From contig OY294046.1 in NCBI GenBank assembly GCA_958510825.1, forward strand, positions 10,084,847 through 10,148,846: DNA of 64,000 nt, read 5' to 3'. Position numbers and translations under genes: made by a program. Positions within the stretch are counted from its first letter, which is position 1; each line of letters starts with the position of its first letter. Positions 1 through 11,263 of the stretch are shown piece after piece. The stretch is from Brachypterus glaber (lineage: Eukaryota; Arthropoda; Insecta; Coleoptera; Kateretidae). The notes below the pieces were generated by a model, which saw only the letters and a program-made list of their open reading frames with translations, was not told the DNA's origin and searched no databases.

Positions 1-735
1 TATGATCCAAGGACGAGAATAGTATATTCTATAACTAGTATGGAATAGACAATATCCCGCGCGAGCGGAAAGTTTGTCATACGAGCCGGTAGGCGAGTAT
101 GACGGTCCAGCGGAATGACTATTCCATACGTGTCGTAGACTGTACTTTTTCTTCGACTGCAAATATGAAACACTGTATGGCTTCAAACTGCGGACAAGGT
201 TAAAAACAATGTTTTTTTGTCACTCGACATTGTAAATGCAACAAAACACATATTTTTAAATAAAGCAATTAATGTTATTTAATAATTTTATCAAATCAGT
301 ACTTAAAAAAGATTTTTATTCAATTTTAGCACATATTTACAAATTATAATGCAAAAATTGAAGGTTATGTCAGAATTTTGTGACAGATATCAGGTTTAAA
401 TATTTAACAATAGACGGAGCAGTTTTAATTTTTTGAACTAAATTGATAAAAAACTGGTCAAATATTAAGAAAAACTAATAAACTTTATGTAATTTTAACG
501 CAAAACTTTAAATTGCAATAAATTATTCAATATTTCATAGTAAAATATATTTATTTTTGCTAATTTTGTTACAGTTTTCTTTACTTTTATAAACAAGAGA
601 TGGCACTACATGTGCTCATTCTAACACTTGATACGGAATATTCATACCGTATCTAGAGCTAGAATGGATTCATTCTGTGTTTAAAAAGTGTGTGTATTTG
701 CTTACAATTTAAAGCAGTCGTAGAAAAATAATGTT
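1..735. repeat. Interspersed repeat cut by the left window edge
   Basis: This stretch reappears in inverted orientation at about 62355-63175, near the other end of the window. Shared landmarks are the paired 'tatggaatag' motifs around 100, the hairpin built on GATACGGAATATTC near 635-655, and the 'aagcagtcgtagaaaaa' end near 712-730. No open reading frame is present. The class is not clear: I see no convincing terminal inverted repeats. Confidence 0.75.
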
Positions 736-840
736 TCTCGGTCGCACGCGAAGATTGTGAGCCGAGATTGACAACCGCGTAAGACCGAGATATATTTCTC
801 GTCCGTGTATCATACGCTATTTTTTATTCGCTTGTAAACA

Positions 841-1080
841 TATTTTTAACAAAAAAAGGCAAAAATAGTAAGTTTTAATTTGGTTATGTCAGTCAACTGA
901 CACTTTACTATAAGGCAACATGGCTGGAGTTATAAATAACTCCAGCTGTTATACTCCAGCTATTTTTAACAAAAAAAGGCAAAAATAGTACGTTTTAATT
1001 TGGTTATGTCAGTCAACTGACACTTTACCATAAGGCAATATGGCTGGAGTTATAAATAACTCCAGCTGTTATACTCCAGC
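841..1080. repeat. 120-bp tandem duplication, two copies
   Basis: Bases 841-960 and 961-1080 are near-identical direct repeats that differ at a few positions. Each unit ends in a palindromic stretch built on CTGGAGTTATAAATAACTCCAG. The duplication lies in the intron downstream of the last visible transporter exon. Confidence 0.9.
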
Positions 1081-1591
1081 CATCTTGCCATAAGGGACCG
1101 CCAAAGTAAAATAAAAGGCGAACACAACGGCTATGCAATTTTTCATAAGGGACAAACTCTTAACAAAAGTTTCACTTTTAACCTAACATTTCTAACCGAA
1201 AAATGTCACTTTCTAATACAAGCGAATAAAAAAGGATTTATTCATAAGTTTAGTTATACTCGGTCAAAGACGTATAGGTTTTTTTTCTCTATGGGGGGGG
1301 GGAAGAATACCAAGATCATAATTTTTGTTTGGCTTTAAAAATGAAAAAAATAAGTAAAGGAATATAAATATAATTTTTTTTTATAGATAAATGCAGTACA
1401 AAAAACTAATCTTTTTGTCCTATGGAGGGGGGGGGGGATAATTACCCCCATTACCCACCCCTTATCTACGCCCTTGTACTCGGTATTTATTTATTTATTT
1501 AAAATGATTTTCAAAAAAAATTTGAAAATTTTTTGATGGAAAAAATAAATTAATTTGTTCAAAAATAGAAAAAATATTAAAAAAAAAATAC
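1081..1591. other. Intron sequence with poly-G tracts
   Basis: No gene is seen. There are G runs near 1292-1302 and 1427-1438, and a transposon-end-like 'ttatctacgccc' near 1463. On the minus strand this is the start of the intron after the last visible transporter exon, with donor GT at 1590-1591. Confidence 0.5.
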
Positions 1592-1919
1592 CTGTAGAAA
1601 AACAGTCGAATCTCCCAACCCCTCTTCATCAGCCTGATAAGCCAAGTAGAACAGCGGTGTGTTGATCCCAAAAGCGCTGATCCCTGTGGAAATCAGCAAA
1701 ATTCTGACCGTCTTGCTCTTCAAAGTGCTGAAATCGAAGAAGGGCACTTTATCCTCGATTTTGTTCTTGTCCTTGATTTTGCGTTTTTGGTTCTTGATGT
1801 GCAAAATGGCGCGGCGTTGTGGATGGTACAACGAAGCGGAGCGGTAAAAGGTGCCGAGGATGAAAGTGACGGATATTGCGCCGGTTACTACTTGCAGGCC
1901 TAAGCGCCATCCTAAAGCC
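1592..1919 (-). CDS. MCT-like transporter, coding exon 5 (partial gene)
   Basis: This is the last exon visible, 328 nt, running from an acceptor (ttttttag) at 1920-1921 to a CAG/gtattt donor at 1591-1590. It covers residues about 228-337. It begins with GALGWRLGLQVVTG and helix 6 (about 232-252). A long Lys/Arg-rich cytosolic loop follows (YHPQRRAILH, then KNQKRKIKDKNK), then PFFDFSTLKSK and helix 7 (about 297-318, with ISAFGINTPLFYLA). The long basic loop between helices 6 and 7 is typical of MCTs. The exon ends in phase 0 and the gene continues off the left edge. The frame is fixed by the phase of exon 4 (GG/G). Confidence 0.9.
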
Positions 1920-1980
1920 CTAAAAAAAGAAGAGGTATAAATTAAATTAAATTGTTATCTAACGCAGGTCTAATAATATT

Positions 1981-2277
1981 TTTTATCCAATACATACAGA
2001 TAATGAGACAATTACCAGCTTTATTTTAAATAGATAAACTCAATAATAACCCGCGTGGCTTTTACTTTATTGAGTGGATAATTATTTATTTTACCCACTC
2101 AACTGTCACTTGTCAAATTATTTTCTTGTAAATTACATTAAAATTTTTAATAAAAATATGAATTCCTAAGCTATTTATTGGATAAAACCTTGTATGGCAC
2201 TCATGGGTAAACCGATATTGCCCTCTCGAAAATTAACTTTTCTCATGGGCAATATCTTACTTTACCCACTAGTACCA
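1981..2277 (-). repeat. Interspersed 300-bp hairpin-rich repeat, copy 1
   Basis: The same family occurs at 15618-15946 and 30734-31028 in the opposite orientation. It carries several internal inverted repeats: GGGTAAAGTAAGATATTGCC against the GGGCAATATCGGTTTACC side, and TTTTATCCAATA against TATTGGATAAAA. No coding sequence is present. It is probably a non-autonomous DNA element, but terminal repeats and target duplications are not clear. Confidence 0.8.
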
Positions 2278-2279
2278 TA

Positions 2280-3667
2280 AATAACTATTTTTCGAACGAC
2301 CTAGTGTACACGAAATAAAGAAAAATTCATGTTCACTATATATACTCGTTAGGATATGTTTCTATCGCAAGAGCACATAGTGCATATTTGAATGAAATGA
2401 CAATTATGCACACTCACTTATCCAAATGATTACACATAGCTTGCATTTTGACAAAAGTTATTTGACGTTTATAAAATTTAGAAATGTCAAAATTAAACAC
2501 AGGTAATTCTTTAAAACATAAATTTTTAAAGAGTCTAGACTTTAGATCAAACGAAAAATGTTGTTCGCAACTCGTCTGCGACAAGTCCTTAATGTACTGA
2601 ATGATTTTTTGACTTCGCTTCGCGTCGTCAAAAAACTTAATTCTCGTGCACTAAGGACTAAAGTCGCTTACTCGTTACGAAAACTACTATTATACGATCT
2701 AATGGAAAAATTAACATTTCTACAAAAACAAATGAAGTTTTCTGACCGAAAAATAACCTATTTCTAAGCATTTTGCTTGTCTGCTCGTTAACATGACAGC
2801 AAGCGCAAAATTGAATTTTGCGCGCTAGAGTGTGGGCAACCGGCAAGTCAATCGTAAAACAGCTGTCAACTTGACAGTGTCAAGTATATGCTACGAGATG
2901 TTGTGTTCTGCCATTTTTTTTTAATATAAAATTATTATTTATCTTTAATCAAATCTCAATTTCGTGTGCTAAATATATATGTGTTAAATATTTGTTGTTT
3001 GAAACCACTAGATTTGAAAATTATTTTAGATCGTAGAAAAAACGTTGTTTGTATTACCAGCGCAAAATGTGATTTCAGTCATTTTGCGCTCTTAATACAA
3101 AAATAACTATTTTCTACAAACGTCAGTAAAAGTATAATTTTTTATGTTGTCAGTGTCTAAAATGTAATTTTAAGGCACTGGTGTTGAAAGTAATTTACTT
3201 TTAGCACTGGTGTTAAATTTACTTTTATAAAAGTAATTTACTTTTAGCACTGGTGCAAAAAGTAAATTTCGGTCGATATCCTTCGCCCTTTCGCTTAAAA
3301 AAAGCAACAAGCTTGTAATATTTGCTTATGTCCTGATTCTTTATGTTCATCATTACCTTCAACATGGAATAATTTGACTAAAATGTTGACGATTTCCATA
3401 TTTTGGACTTTTCTTCAAAGTATGCCAAAAGCACTTTTTCACTGAACTTGCCACTAACATTTACTTGTCAACAAACGATCGAACTTTCATTACCTTAGCA
3501 ACAATAAACTTCATGAACAATTGGATTTCAAAATGATATTTTATAAATTTAATAACGTAAGAAATGCCTTGATTTGTACTTTTAATAGTGTTTGTAGAAA
3601 AAATAGTGTATTATATAAGTGATTTTATTTTGTTGTCTTCAAATTACCTAGACAATGTGAGAAGTAT
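2280..3667. other. Intron 4 sequence, no gene seen
   Basis: AT-rich intron of the transporter gene. It holds short hairpins only: around 2605-2645 (GACTTCGCTTCGCGTCGTC), 3057-3095 (a CGCAAAATG palindrome) and 3175-3260 (three repeats of a TTTACTTTTAGCACTGGTG-like motif). Open frames here look like chance. Confidence 0.5.
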
Positions 3668-3800
3668 AGTAGAAATTTAACGTTAGAGTAACGTTTTTCT
3701 AACGTTAGAAAACTGTATAAAAGTACGTTATAAAATATGTGCAAATGTCCCGCTTTTTAACGTTAGAATCAAACGTTACTTACAAACGTTAATCCTGGTG
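3668..3800. repeat. TAACGTTAG-family MITE fragment
   Basis: About 130 bp nearly match 9280-9410, with many copies of the palindromic core TAACGTTAG. The terminal CCCTAGTAGAAATTT seen in the other copies is eroded here. It is related to the fuller element at 8318-8838. Confidence 0.75.
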
Positions 3801-4208
3801 GCAAAGTTTGAAAATTGGCACTACAGTTGGGAAAATTAAGTGGTAGAGTTGGGAAATTTGTACAAATCTTCCGTCAGGGGTAAAGCTTTTTTTCGCAGGG
3901 TAAAAAGAAGTTGGGTAAATTGTCGAATTAGCGGTACAGTTGGTTGTGGAGTTTGGAATTTTGAAGAGGTGAGGACCTTTTTTTTAGTCATTAAATTTTC
4001 CATCAAGGGTAAATTCGCTGCTAATATTATTTAGTTGGGAATTTTTGACACGCAAGTCTTAGGGCGGCATATTTTACCTTTTTTTGCCATCAAGTATCTA
4101 AAGTTTGCTCATGATTCTTTTGTAGTCATAGTCAATTTTCTTTAGAGGGTGAAATATTATCTACTGCCTATTGCCTACTGCAAATTCAGTAAATCTAGCC
4201 CCAGACGC

Positions 4209-5023
4209 ACACAGGTAAAAAATCCCAAAAAAAAAAACGGAAAAAATTCATGAAGCGTCGAATGTTGAATATTTATAAACTTTATAGTGTCCTCTAAATG
4301 ATTTTAATACTTTTTTTTTGAAAATGTTTGCTACCTTGCGTAAAAAATCAAATTTAAGTGGCACACTGCATACCAGGTGGGCCATTTAAACTGTTACAAG
4401 TTGATATCTTAGAAACCGTAACAGATAGGTTTTTAAAATTTGGTACTAAGCTTCAATATCAAGGGGGACACCTTTTTATCACAGTAGATTTTGTTCTCAT
4501 TCACACCCTTAGGCGGGAGAGGGGGTATCTTTAAAAATTTAAATGGATTGGGGGTGTTTTTTATTCAGATTCAAATTTAGTATAAAAAGTTACATAATTA
4601 ATCAAAAAAGTTTTTTTCAACTGTCAAATTAGGCTGATAAAAAATTAAATTTATGCCTAATTTCGCCAAAAATGAAGTGACCCTAGGGTAGTTTTCTATT
4701 ATTTAGGTTTAATTGTTTTAAAACTAAAAATATACAAAAGAAATAAAATCTGATTGTTTTCCATTTCAATTTTTTTAGCTGGTATGGAGATAATACCTTT
4801 TTATGATTTGATACCCCATATTTGTACTATGTTTTAAAATTTAAAAAATACAGACCTAAAGAAAATTAAGTGCGTATGCAATGTGCCAATTAAATTAATT
4901 TTTTTAAGTAAGGTGGCAAACATTTTCAAAAAAATGTACTGAAATCGTTTAGAGGACACCATAAGGTTTAAAAATATTCAACATTCGACGCTTCATGATT
5001 TTTTTGGGATTTTTTACCTGTGT
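4209..5023. mobile_element. Foldback (long inverted repeat) element
   Basis: The ends are inverted copies beginning ACACAGGTAAAAAATCCC. The arms carry GAAGCGTCGAATGTTGAATA and a diverged match around AGTGTCCTCTAAATG and GAAAATGTTTGC..ACCTT, giving about 150 bp of pairing. The interior includes a mariner-end-like motif (CCAGGTGGGCCATTT) near 4374, so another element may have inserted. No clean target duplication or ORF is visible. Confidence 0.75.
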
Positions 5024-5720
5024 TAGAGGGTCAAACTTCATTATTCACTTACTCTTGTTGAGTATATAACATATTTTTAGTAAAATAACTAACAAAATTC
5101 CCCTTTTAAGAACCCTCCATTGTCTCCATTTTATCATTGACTAAGTATAACTTCTTTAACCAATGATTTTATAAAAAAAAAGATATGTCGGAACTCAAAA
5201 AATACCAGGTATAATGCTTGCGCCTTCGCCATAATTGTAAATATCAAATAAAACTAGCAATTAGTAAAATGTGCATTATCCATTATATCCATACAAAAAA
5301 ATGATTTTTTACTTTATAATTAATGTATAAAAACAGTGTAGTAGTCAGGGATACGGATGTCCCTCATTGTCGCCAAGAATTTTCTTTGTACTGTGTCTAC
5401 ATTTGGAAATAACCAAAGAGTGTAGATGCTGTTAAAAAATAACCATGTATTTAAAAAACTGTTAGTTGAAATTCTAGAAGCAGGCTTTTCCTAACTCTTT
5501 AAACTTTAAAAAAGTAGAATAAGCAAAGTAATAAAAATCTATTTTACACTGATTTCTATTTAAAATGTTAAAATGTTTACGTAGAATTGATATTCGATAG
5601 GTTGGGATGTCCTGATTTTCCGATCATTTTGGAATGTCCATCAGTAAAGGTTTCCGTTTGTCGATAACTACTTGGGCAAAACCGAGGGGCTGACCGCGAG
5701 GAAATCTTTTGTACAAGCCA
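5024..5720. other. Intron 4 sequence, no gene seen
   Basis: AT-rich intron sequence without recognisable coding content. Short C+G islands such as 'cgccttcgccataat' (about 5221) recur elsewhere in the window, for example near 44946. Confidence 0.4.
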
Positions 5721-5727
5721 AAGGAAC

Positions 5728-5885
5728 TCAGGAGGAACTCTGGAGGAACTCTGAAGAACTCTGGAGGAACTCTGGAGGAACTCCGGAGGAACTCCGAGGA
5801 ACTCTGAAGAACTCTGGAGAAACTCCGAGGAACTCCGAGGAACTCCGAAGGAACTCTGAGGAACTCTTTGCAAAAAGGAACTCTT
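5728..5885. repeat. Minisatellite, GGAACTC-based units
   Basis: Roughly a dozen imperfect 9-12 bp units of the type GGAACTCTGGA or GGAACTCCGA run from 5728 to about 5875. Long frames on both strands across this block are by-products of the repeat. The organisation resembles the GGAAGTCTC arrays inside the TIR element at 40770-42155. Confidence 0.9.
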
Positions 5886-5899
5886 TTGTACAAATTTCA

Positions 5900-6984
5900 G
5901 ACGCGGTCAGAAACAATTATTTATTACCCATGCGGATTAACGTTTTTATTTTCAAACTAGATGAGCCGTTACAAACACCTTATCAAAATATCCTACCTTT
6001 GGGCGCCAATTTTTTTTTGAAGGGGCGCCAAGTTTGCTTTTTTCTGATGGACTTATTTATTTAGCTATTTTTCTTCAATTTAAAAACAATTTTCGTTTTA
6101 AACGTGATCCTTAGAATTAGGTTAAACAAATTCAGACGACTTTAAATAATTAAATAGGAAAAAAATTGATTCTAAGCAATACTTTTGGATTTGCATTTTA
6201 TTGCCTGGCTGATACTTGAGAAATCACAAAACGTAAATTCTTCAAGCAAACATTGAAGTTTGTATCATCATTATCAAGTGAGCTAGAAAAATGTACGTTA
6301 TCATTTTTGTAAAAAAATTCATAAGCATTATTTTTTATAGCCTGCTTTTTAAAAATATTGGCGTTAAGAAGTTATTTGCAAAAACTTTTAAAAGTGTACA
6401 GTAAAATTAGATATCGGCTCATTTTTCACCATTTTCTAAAAAACTAAGCAAGTTAGAAAAAAGTTTTTAACTAGTAGTTATACTGTAGGGAATTTTTTAA
6501 GAGTTCTTTTCTATTATTACTTATTTTTTTTTTATTGGCTGTTTGAAAGTTATTTCCAAAAGACTCCTTAAAATCAGGATGACTGCGCAAACTCACTTTC
6601 AACTGTTTGGGACTTGCATCAGGAATGTCTAAACTACATCTCTACCAAATTTCAGAACTTTCAAAATTTTCTGAGACAAAAAGCGTTCGTTGTCGGGAGT
6701 ATTTATCGGCGACTAAGGCGCCGCCGTCCACAGGCTCGCATAACCATAAACATAACGTTATAGGCCTGTGCACAAGATGTATGACGGCATATCAAGCCAA
6801 TCACGGCATCATATGTTATGTATTATGCTTAGTTAAGCAAGTCCCTGGATGGCGCTTTACTTCTTGTCTCGCCTTACGAGAACCTTGATTTTTTTTAGAC
6901 TCTAGCAAACTTCAGGGGTGGTATCAGGTATCAATAGTCGAAACAACGGCCCAACTTTCATTTGCAGGAAATCCGATATCGTTA
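5900..6984. other. Intron 4 sequence with a decayed MITE-like patch
   Basis: Mostly AT-rich with no gene. The GC-richer patch 6720-6880 shares CAAGCCAATCACGGCAT and GGCTCGCATAACC with the palindromic element at 62721-62868, so it is probably a decayed relative. Confidence 0.45.
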
Positions 6985-6992
6985 CAAATTAC

Positions 6993-7247
6993 CAACGAAC
7001 TAACAACTCTTCTCTCTAGAATACGCATACCGTTAATATAAAGTATCGCTAACATCTCGGTTTGTTTGTAAACAAATAGCAGGTATATTCAGGCCTGAAC
7101 AAAAACAATTACCAGTAACTGTTATTGTTGTATCTGTTAGAACAAAGCTGTGCGAGTAAGACAGACAAATGTATATGTTGGCTACGTTTTTGTCAGTTTT
7201 TTTTTAATGAAATGCCTATTCTAGAGAGTAGAGTTATTAGTTCGTTG
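6993..7247. mobile_element. MITE with 8-bp target duplication, copy 1
   Basis: A 255-bp element whose ends are inverted copies starting CAACGAACTAAYAACTCT. It is flanked by a perfect 8-bp direct repeat CAAATTAC (6985-6992 and 7248-7255). The same family sits at 11002-11255 with a different 8-bp duplication. Eight-bp duplications point to the hAT or P type superfamilies. There is no transposase, so it is non-autonomous. Confidence 0.93.
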
Positions 7248-7255
7248 CAAATTAC

Positions 7256-8310
7256 TTACCATCTAACTAAATCGACCCTCTTGAGTTCAAAAATGACAAT
7301 TATTTTCTGCGGCGATTTTTTAAAGTTCTATTGTTTTCGCAAAAAAACGCTATGAAAATCTTGTATAATTAGAACTTCTAATTTAGAAACGATATATATT
7401 CTAGTTATTTTGGCTCCCCTCAATCCGAAAATATTAATCGTTCTTTGCGGACACGCACCGTTTTCTATGGCGATTTTTTATATATATTTTTTGAAAATGT
7501 AGCTGATTTCCTGCAAAACGAAAGTTGACCCGAAACAATCCCAAAGTACTCCAGAAAATGTTTTTATTATTGACTAATAATTCTTAATTGTCATAACTTG
7601 CGTCAGCATTTTCTATTAGATTAAAACATTATTTTTAGCTGGATTTGCAAATTATTGAATATAAAATTTTTAGTATGTCAATTATTCCAAAATGGAATTT
7701 CCTGCATCTGTCACTGCTCATGCATTCCAGGTCTGTATCGGGGATTTGCTAACGATGTGACAGAAAAAAAGGACGTGAGAAGTCTATTGCTTTGATTTTC
7801 ATAGTATACTCTTTAAAATTGATTGTATATTGCGTTTTCTCTCTTATACTTCCACAATAAGTTTTTCGATTGGTTTTTAGAAGCCGAGGGCCGGCCGACG
7901 AGGCCGGCCCGAGGGCAATAAACTAATAGACAAAATCGTGGGAATGTCAGAAATCCCAAAATGGATATTCTGGGGATATCCATTGTATAAACCTGTGCTA
8001 TCTGGGTAATTCATACCAGAATGTTATATTACAAACTAAATAAATTTTACAAAGAGAAACCCGATATGGATTGTGTAATTTTATAAAAAAAAACGGTATA
8101 TAGACCGTATTTTTATTTATTATTTCATGTAAACTTTTACACGTCGAAATGAAGTTTTTTTTTAGTATAGGGTAATTTTTGATTTTTTTCGAAAAAATGC
8201 CTACTCTTTAACTCGTCTTTAAGAGTTTACTTTGACTCACGGATCTGATGAAAAGAAGAGAGCGCGAATGATTCCTCCCCCTTTCGTCGTAGACTTTCTT
8301 TCATGCGGAT
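7256..8310. other. Intron 4 sequence with a GC-rich hairpin
   Basis: No gene is seen. A perfect GC-rich hairpin built on GGCCGGCC lies at about 7885-7910 in otherwise AT-rich DNA. Small frames here lack any recognisable protein features. Confidence 0.45.
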
Positions 8311-8317
8311 AACTATA

Positions 8318-8838
8318 CCCTGGTGGAAAATAACGTTGAAACGATTTGAGCTAACGTTAGATAAATGTGGTTTGAATGTTAGATGCCTAACGTTAGGGTC
8401 TAATGTTAGAATAACATTTATCTAACGTTAGGAGTTTTTAAAAACCTTATATAAACGTTATTTTAACGTAAGACAACTAACGTTAGAAATTCTAACGTTA
8501 CATAGAAAAAACGGATTACTTGAACCAAGGACACGTGTCTTTGGATATGTTTAAAGCCATATTCTCTTATTTCAAGGCTGGCATTTTCTTGAACCAAAGT
8601 CAATGTCCTTGAATAAAGAGCGCGGATTTTTATTCCAAAACCCGTGCTCTTCATTCAAGGACATTGACTTTGGTTCAAGAAAATGCCAGCCTTAAAACAA
8701 GAGACTATGGCTTTGAACATATACAAAGACACGTGTCCTTGGTTGAAGGAATCCGTTTTTTCTATGTAGAAATCGGGACATTTATAATTAAATATGCGTT
8801 AGAAAAAACGTTTATCTAACATTAAATTTCTACTAGGG
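8318..8838. mobile_element. TAACGTTAG MITE interrupted by another MITE
   Basis: The terminal inverted repeats are CCCTGGTGGAAA and, reversed, CCCTAGTAGAAATTTAA, flanked by TA. The interior is packed with TAACGTTAG palindromes. A 266-bp palindromic MITE (8501-8766) has inserted into it. TA flanks suggest a Tc1/mariner-type element. Relatives are at 3668-3800 and 9273-9500. Confidence 0.85.
8501..8766. mobile_element. Palindromic MITE nested in the TAACGTTAG element
   Basis: This is an almost perfect 266-bp palindrome. It starts CATAGAAAAAACGGATT and ends with the inverse, flanked by TA on both sides. Arms of about 130 bp contain GGACACGTGTCTTTGGAT and GACATTGACTTTGGTTC. Relatives occur at 49630-49777 (cut) and 50147-50389. 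The flanking TA fits Tc1/mariner mobilisation. Apparent ORFs here are by-products of the palindrome. Confidence 0.93.
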
Positions 8839-9272
8839 TAACTCTTATAGCTGAAGCTGTGAAGAGTAGAAGATCGAGAAAAATACCAAACCCGTAATAG
8901 GTTACCTCTTACGTTTAAGTAGAAAATAATTAACCTGCAATAAATGTGCCTTTTTTAACCGGTAGTTAAGCCACTTAAAGTGACTTTTTATTCCTGCGGC
9001 TTTTTTGCCTCTTAACTTTAATTCATGACTCACTAAGATTCTTTATAATGTGCGAAATGCCTTCTTAATATCTAATTTTTATTAATAAGTAGAGGAGGTG
9101 GTCGGAATATGTAAACCCTGCGGGGATTCCATATTCCCACCACATTCTCAGGGCCCTGTTTGTTTTTTATCTATATCTCTAAAAGGTTTATGATTTTTAA
9201 ACAACTTTTTGCACTAGTTGGTTCACAATTTATCTGGTAATTATGATTTTAAATGATTTTGATTTTTTATTA

Positions 9273-9500
9273 CCCCTAGTAGAAATTTAACGTTAGAATA
9301 ACGCTTTTCTAACGTTAGAAAACTGTATAAAAGTACGTTATAAAATATGTGCAAATGTCCCGCTTTTTAACGTTAGAATCAAACGTTAGTTACAAACGTT
9401 AATCTAACGTTAGATTTTTAAGTTAGAAATACGTTAAGTTAGAAATACTTATAACTTATAAGTACGTTTAATTTCTAACTTTCGGAGGGGGCGTGGCCAA
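9273..9500. mobile_element. TAACGTTAG-family MITE, third copy
   Basis: It starts CCCCTAGTAGAAATTTAACG after a TA and matches the 3668-3800 fragment closely over about 130 bp. The right end is unclear: the sequence turns into CGGAGGGGGCGTGGCC, with AGGAAATTTCTACC just beyond, which may be a damaged terminus. Confidence 0.75.
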
Positions 9501-9835
9501 CTAGGAAATTTCTACCTGCATCATAAAATGGCAGAGCTAGCTGGAGGCAAATTTATTCATATAAATAAATCTTAATATATTTTAGCAATCAGAATATTTT
9601 TACACATAATTTCGTTACATTTATTTATAAAATATCCATCTTTTTAGGTGGCCCTAAATATTTTTCGTGTAATATGCTGTTATACTTCGATAAATACGTT
9701 TACCTCTCAGAAAAACTTTATATTTAATTAGTTAATATTTATTTATACATTCAGAATCTTAAAATATTTTTTCAATTCTAATACAGCTTTGCCAGACTTA
9801 TTATAATTTTGACATTTGGGGGATATTTTTTTAAC

Positions 9836-10486
9836 CAGGGTTAACTGGGCCATAGGGTTAACTGGTCCATCTGGATTTTATCAACTTTTTTTATTAGTAT
9901 TGGCGCCTTAGGGCAAATTCTAGTGATATTTAGTTAGTAGTATTGTTTAAAGTATTATGACGGACCGTGTTGTCCACGTGTAAGTTGTAGTAAAGAAGGT
10001 TAATTTTTTTCGATGAAAAGTGGGTATTTGCCTTAACTTTTATTTTTTAATTAATACTTTTTTATTAATAGGAGGATCTAGACTAATATTTTACCTAATA
10101 TACTGAGTATTTTATTAATTATTCTGCATAATTTCCGCCTTCTAATATCTTATTAAGTAATAAAATTTTATGATTTTATTCAGTGGTGCCACTCAGGGTT
10201 AACTGGTTCGGGGTTAACTGGACCACTTATGTCAATAATAATTAATTCGGGGTTAACTGGACCATGTCCAGTTAAGCCCGGACCAGTTAACCCTCAGATA
10301 TATCTAATATTTAACATATCATGTTGTCTATTTTTATGTTAGAATTAAATTTTATTTGATTTCAAATCGTTTTTATTCACAATAATTACAATACAATACA
10401 TTTTTGTTAGTGGACCAGTTAACCCTGAGTAGTGGTCCAGTTAACCCTGCCCGATGGGGTTAACTGGTCCAGCGGGGTCAACTGGT
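9836..10486. repeat. Cluster of GGGTTAACTGGWCC repeats
   Basis: About eleven copies of a 14-bp motif GGGTTAACTGG(A/T)CC occur in both orientations, in three groups: 9836-9872, 10194-10305 and 10405-10486. The first begins CAGGGTTAACTGG and copies near 10418 and 10446 end CCAGTTAACCCTG, which looks like hAT-type ends with subterminal repeats. I could not find an 8-bp duplication, so boundaries are approximate. Confidence 0.8.
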
Positions 10487-10489
10487 TTA

Positions 10490-10993
10490 TCGTTAATAAC
10501 TTTTTTTATATAAATAATATTTGTCTGAAGTATTAATATGTTCTAATTATAGTATTAATCTAACTTTTGCTATAGAAAATATTTGAAAATTGTTTACAGG
10601 TTTTTCAAAAACTCGATATGAAAAAAAGCGGTCATTTAACCCCGACTTCATCTACTATTCTCAGTTTATTTTTATACGAACTAAAGAGACAACAGTATTT
10701 TAATTATAATTATGTACTTAGGCTTTTAACGGAAAATATTTTTTATCTTTTTATCTGTGTGTTTTTTATTTAAATTATGATTTAAATCTTGTATAAAATC
10801 GGCTTAATTAAAGAACCACAGCGATTTATCTTTGCACTTAAAGGTAGAACGGTTCTCCATACGCCGACACGAGGTAATTGCTTCTGACAACTGCAGTTAT
10901 TCATAAACGAATTTTTATTTAAACCTAAAATACACGCAGCAAAAGGTTTCTATGGTTGCTAAAAATAAATATTAAAAAAATACATAAAATTAT
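10490..10993. other. Intron 4 sequence, no gene seen
   Basis: AT-rich with no repeat or coding feature that I can support. Confidence 0.4.
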
Positions 10994-11001
10994 GTTTTGT
11001 G

Positions 11002-11255
11002 CAACGAACTAACAACTCTTCTCTCTAGAATACGCATACCGTTAATATAAAGTATCGCCAACATCTCGGTTTGTTTGTAAACAAATAGTAGGTATATTTA
11101 GGCCTGAACAATAACAATTACCAGTAACTGTTATTGTTGTCTCTGTTAGAACAAAGCTTTGCGATTAAGACAGAAAAATGTATATGTTGGCTACGTTTTT
11201 GTCAGTTTTTACAAATGAAATGCCTATTCTAGAGAGAAGAGTTATTAGTTCGTTG
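11002..11255. mobile_element. MITE with 8-bp target duplication, copy 2
   Basis: 254 bp, about 95% like the copy at 6993-7247 and in the same orientation, with ends CAACGAACTAA. It is flanked by a perfect 8-bp duplication GTTTTGTG (10994-11001 and 11256-11263). The different duplication shows an independent insertion. Confidence 0.93.
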
Positions 11256-11263
11256 GTTTTGTG

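Noticed and set aside
4209..5023. Possible autonomous mariner based on CCAGGTGGGCC motif
   Set aside because: No matching inverted end for that motif and no transposase frame.
5577..6064. Long frames on both strands across the GGAACTC array
   Set aside because: They are by-products of a tandem repeat without stop codons. No protein-like features.
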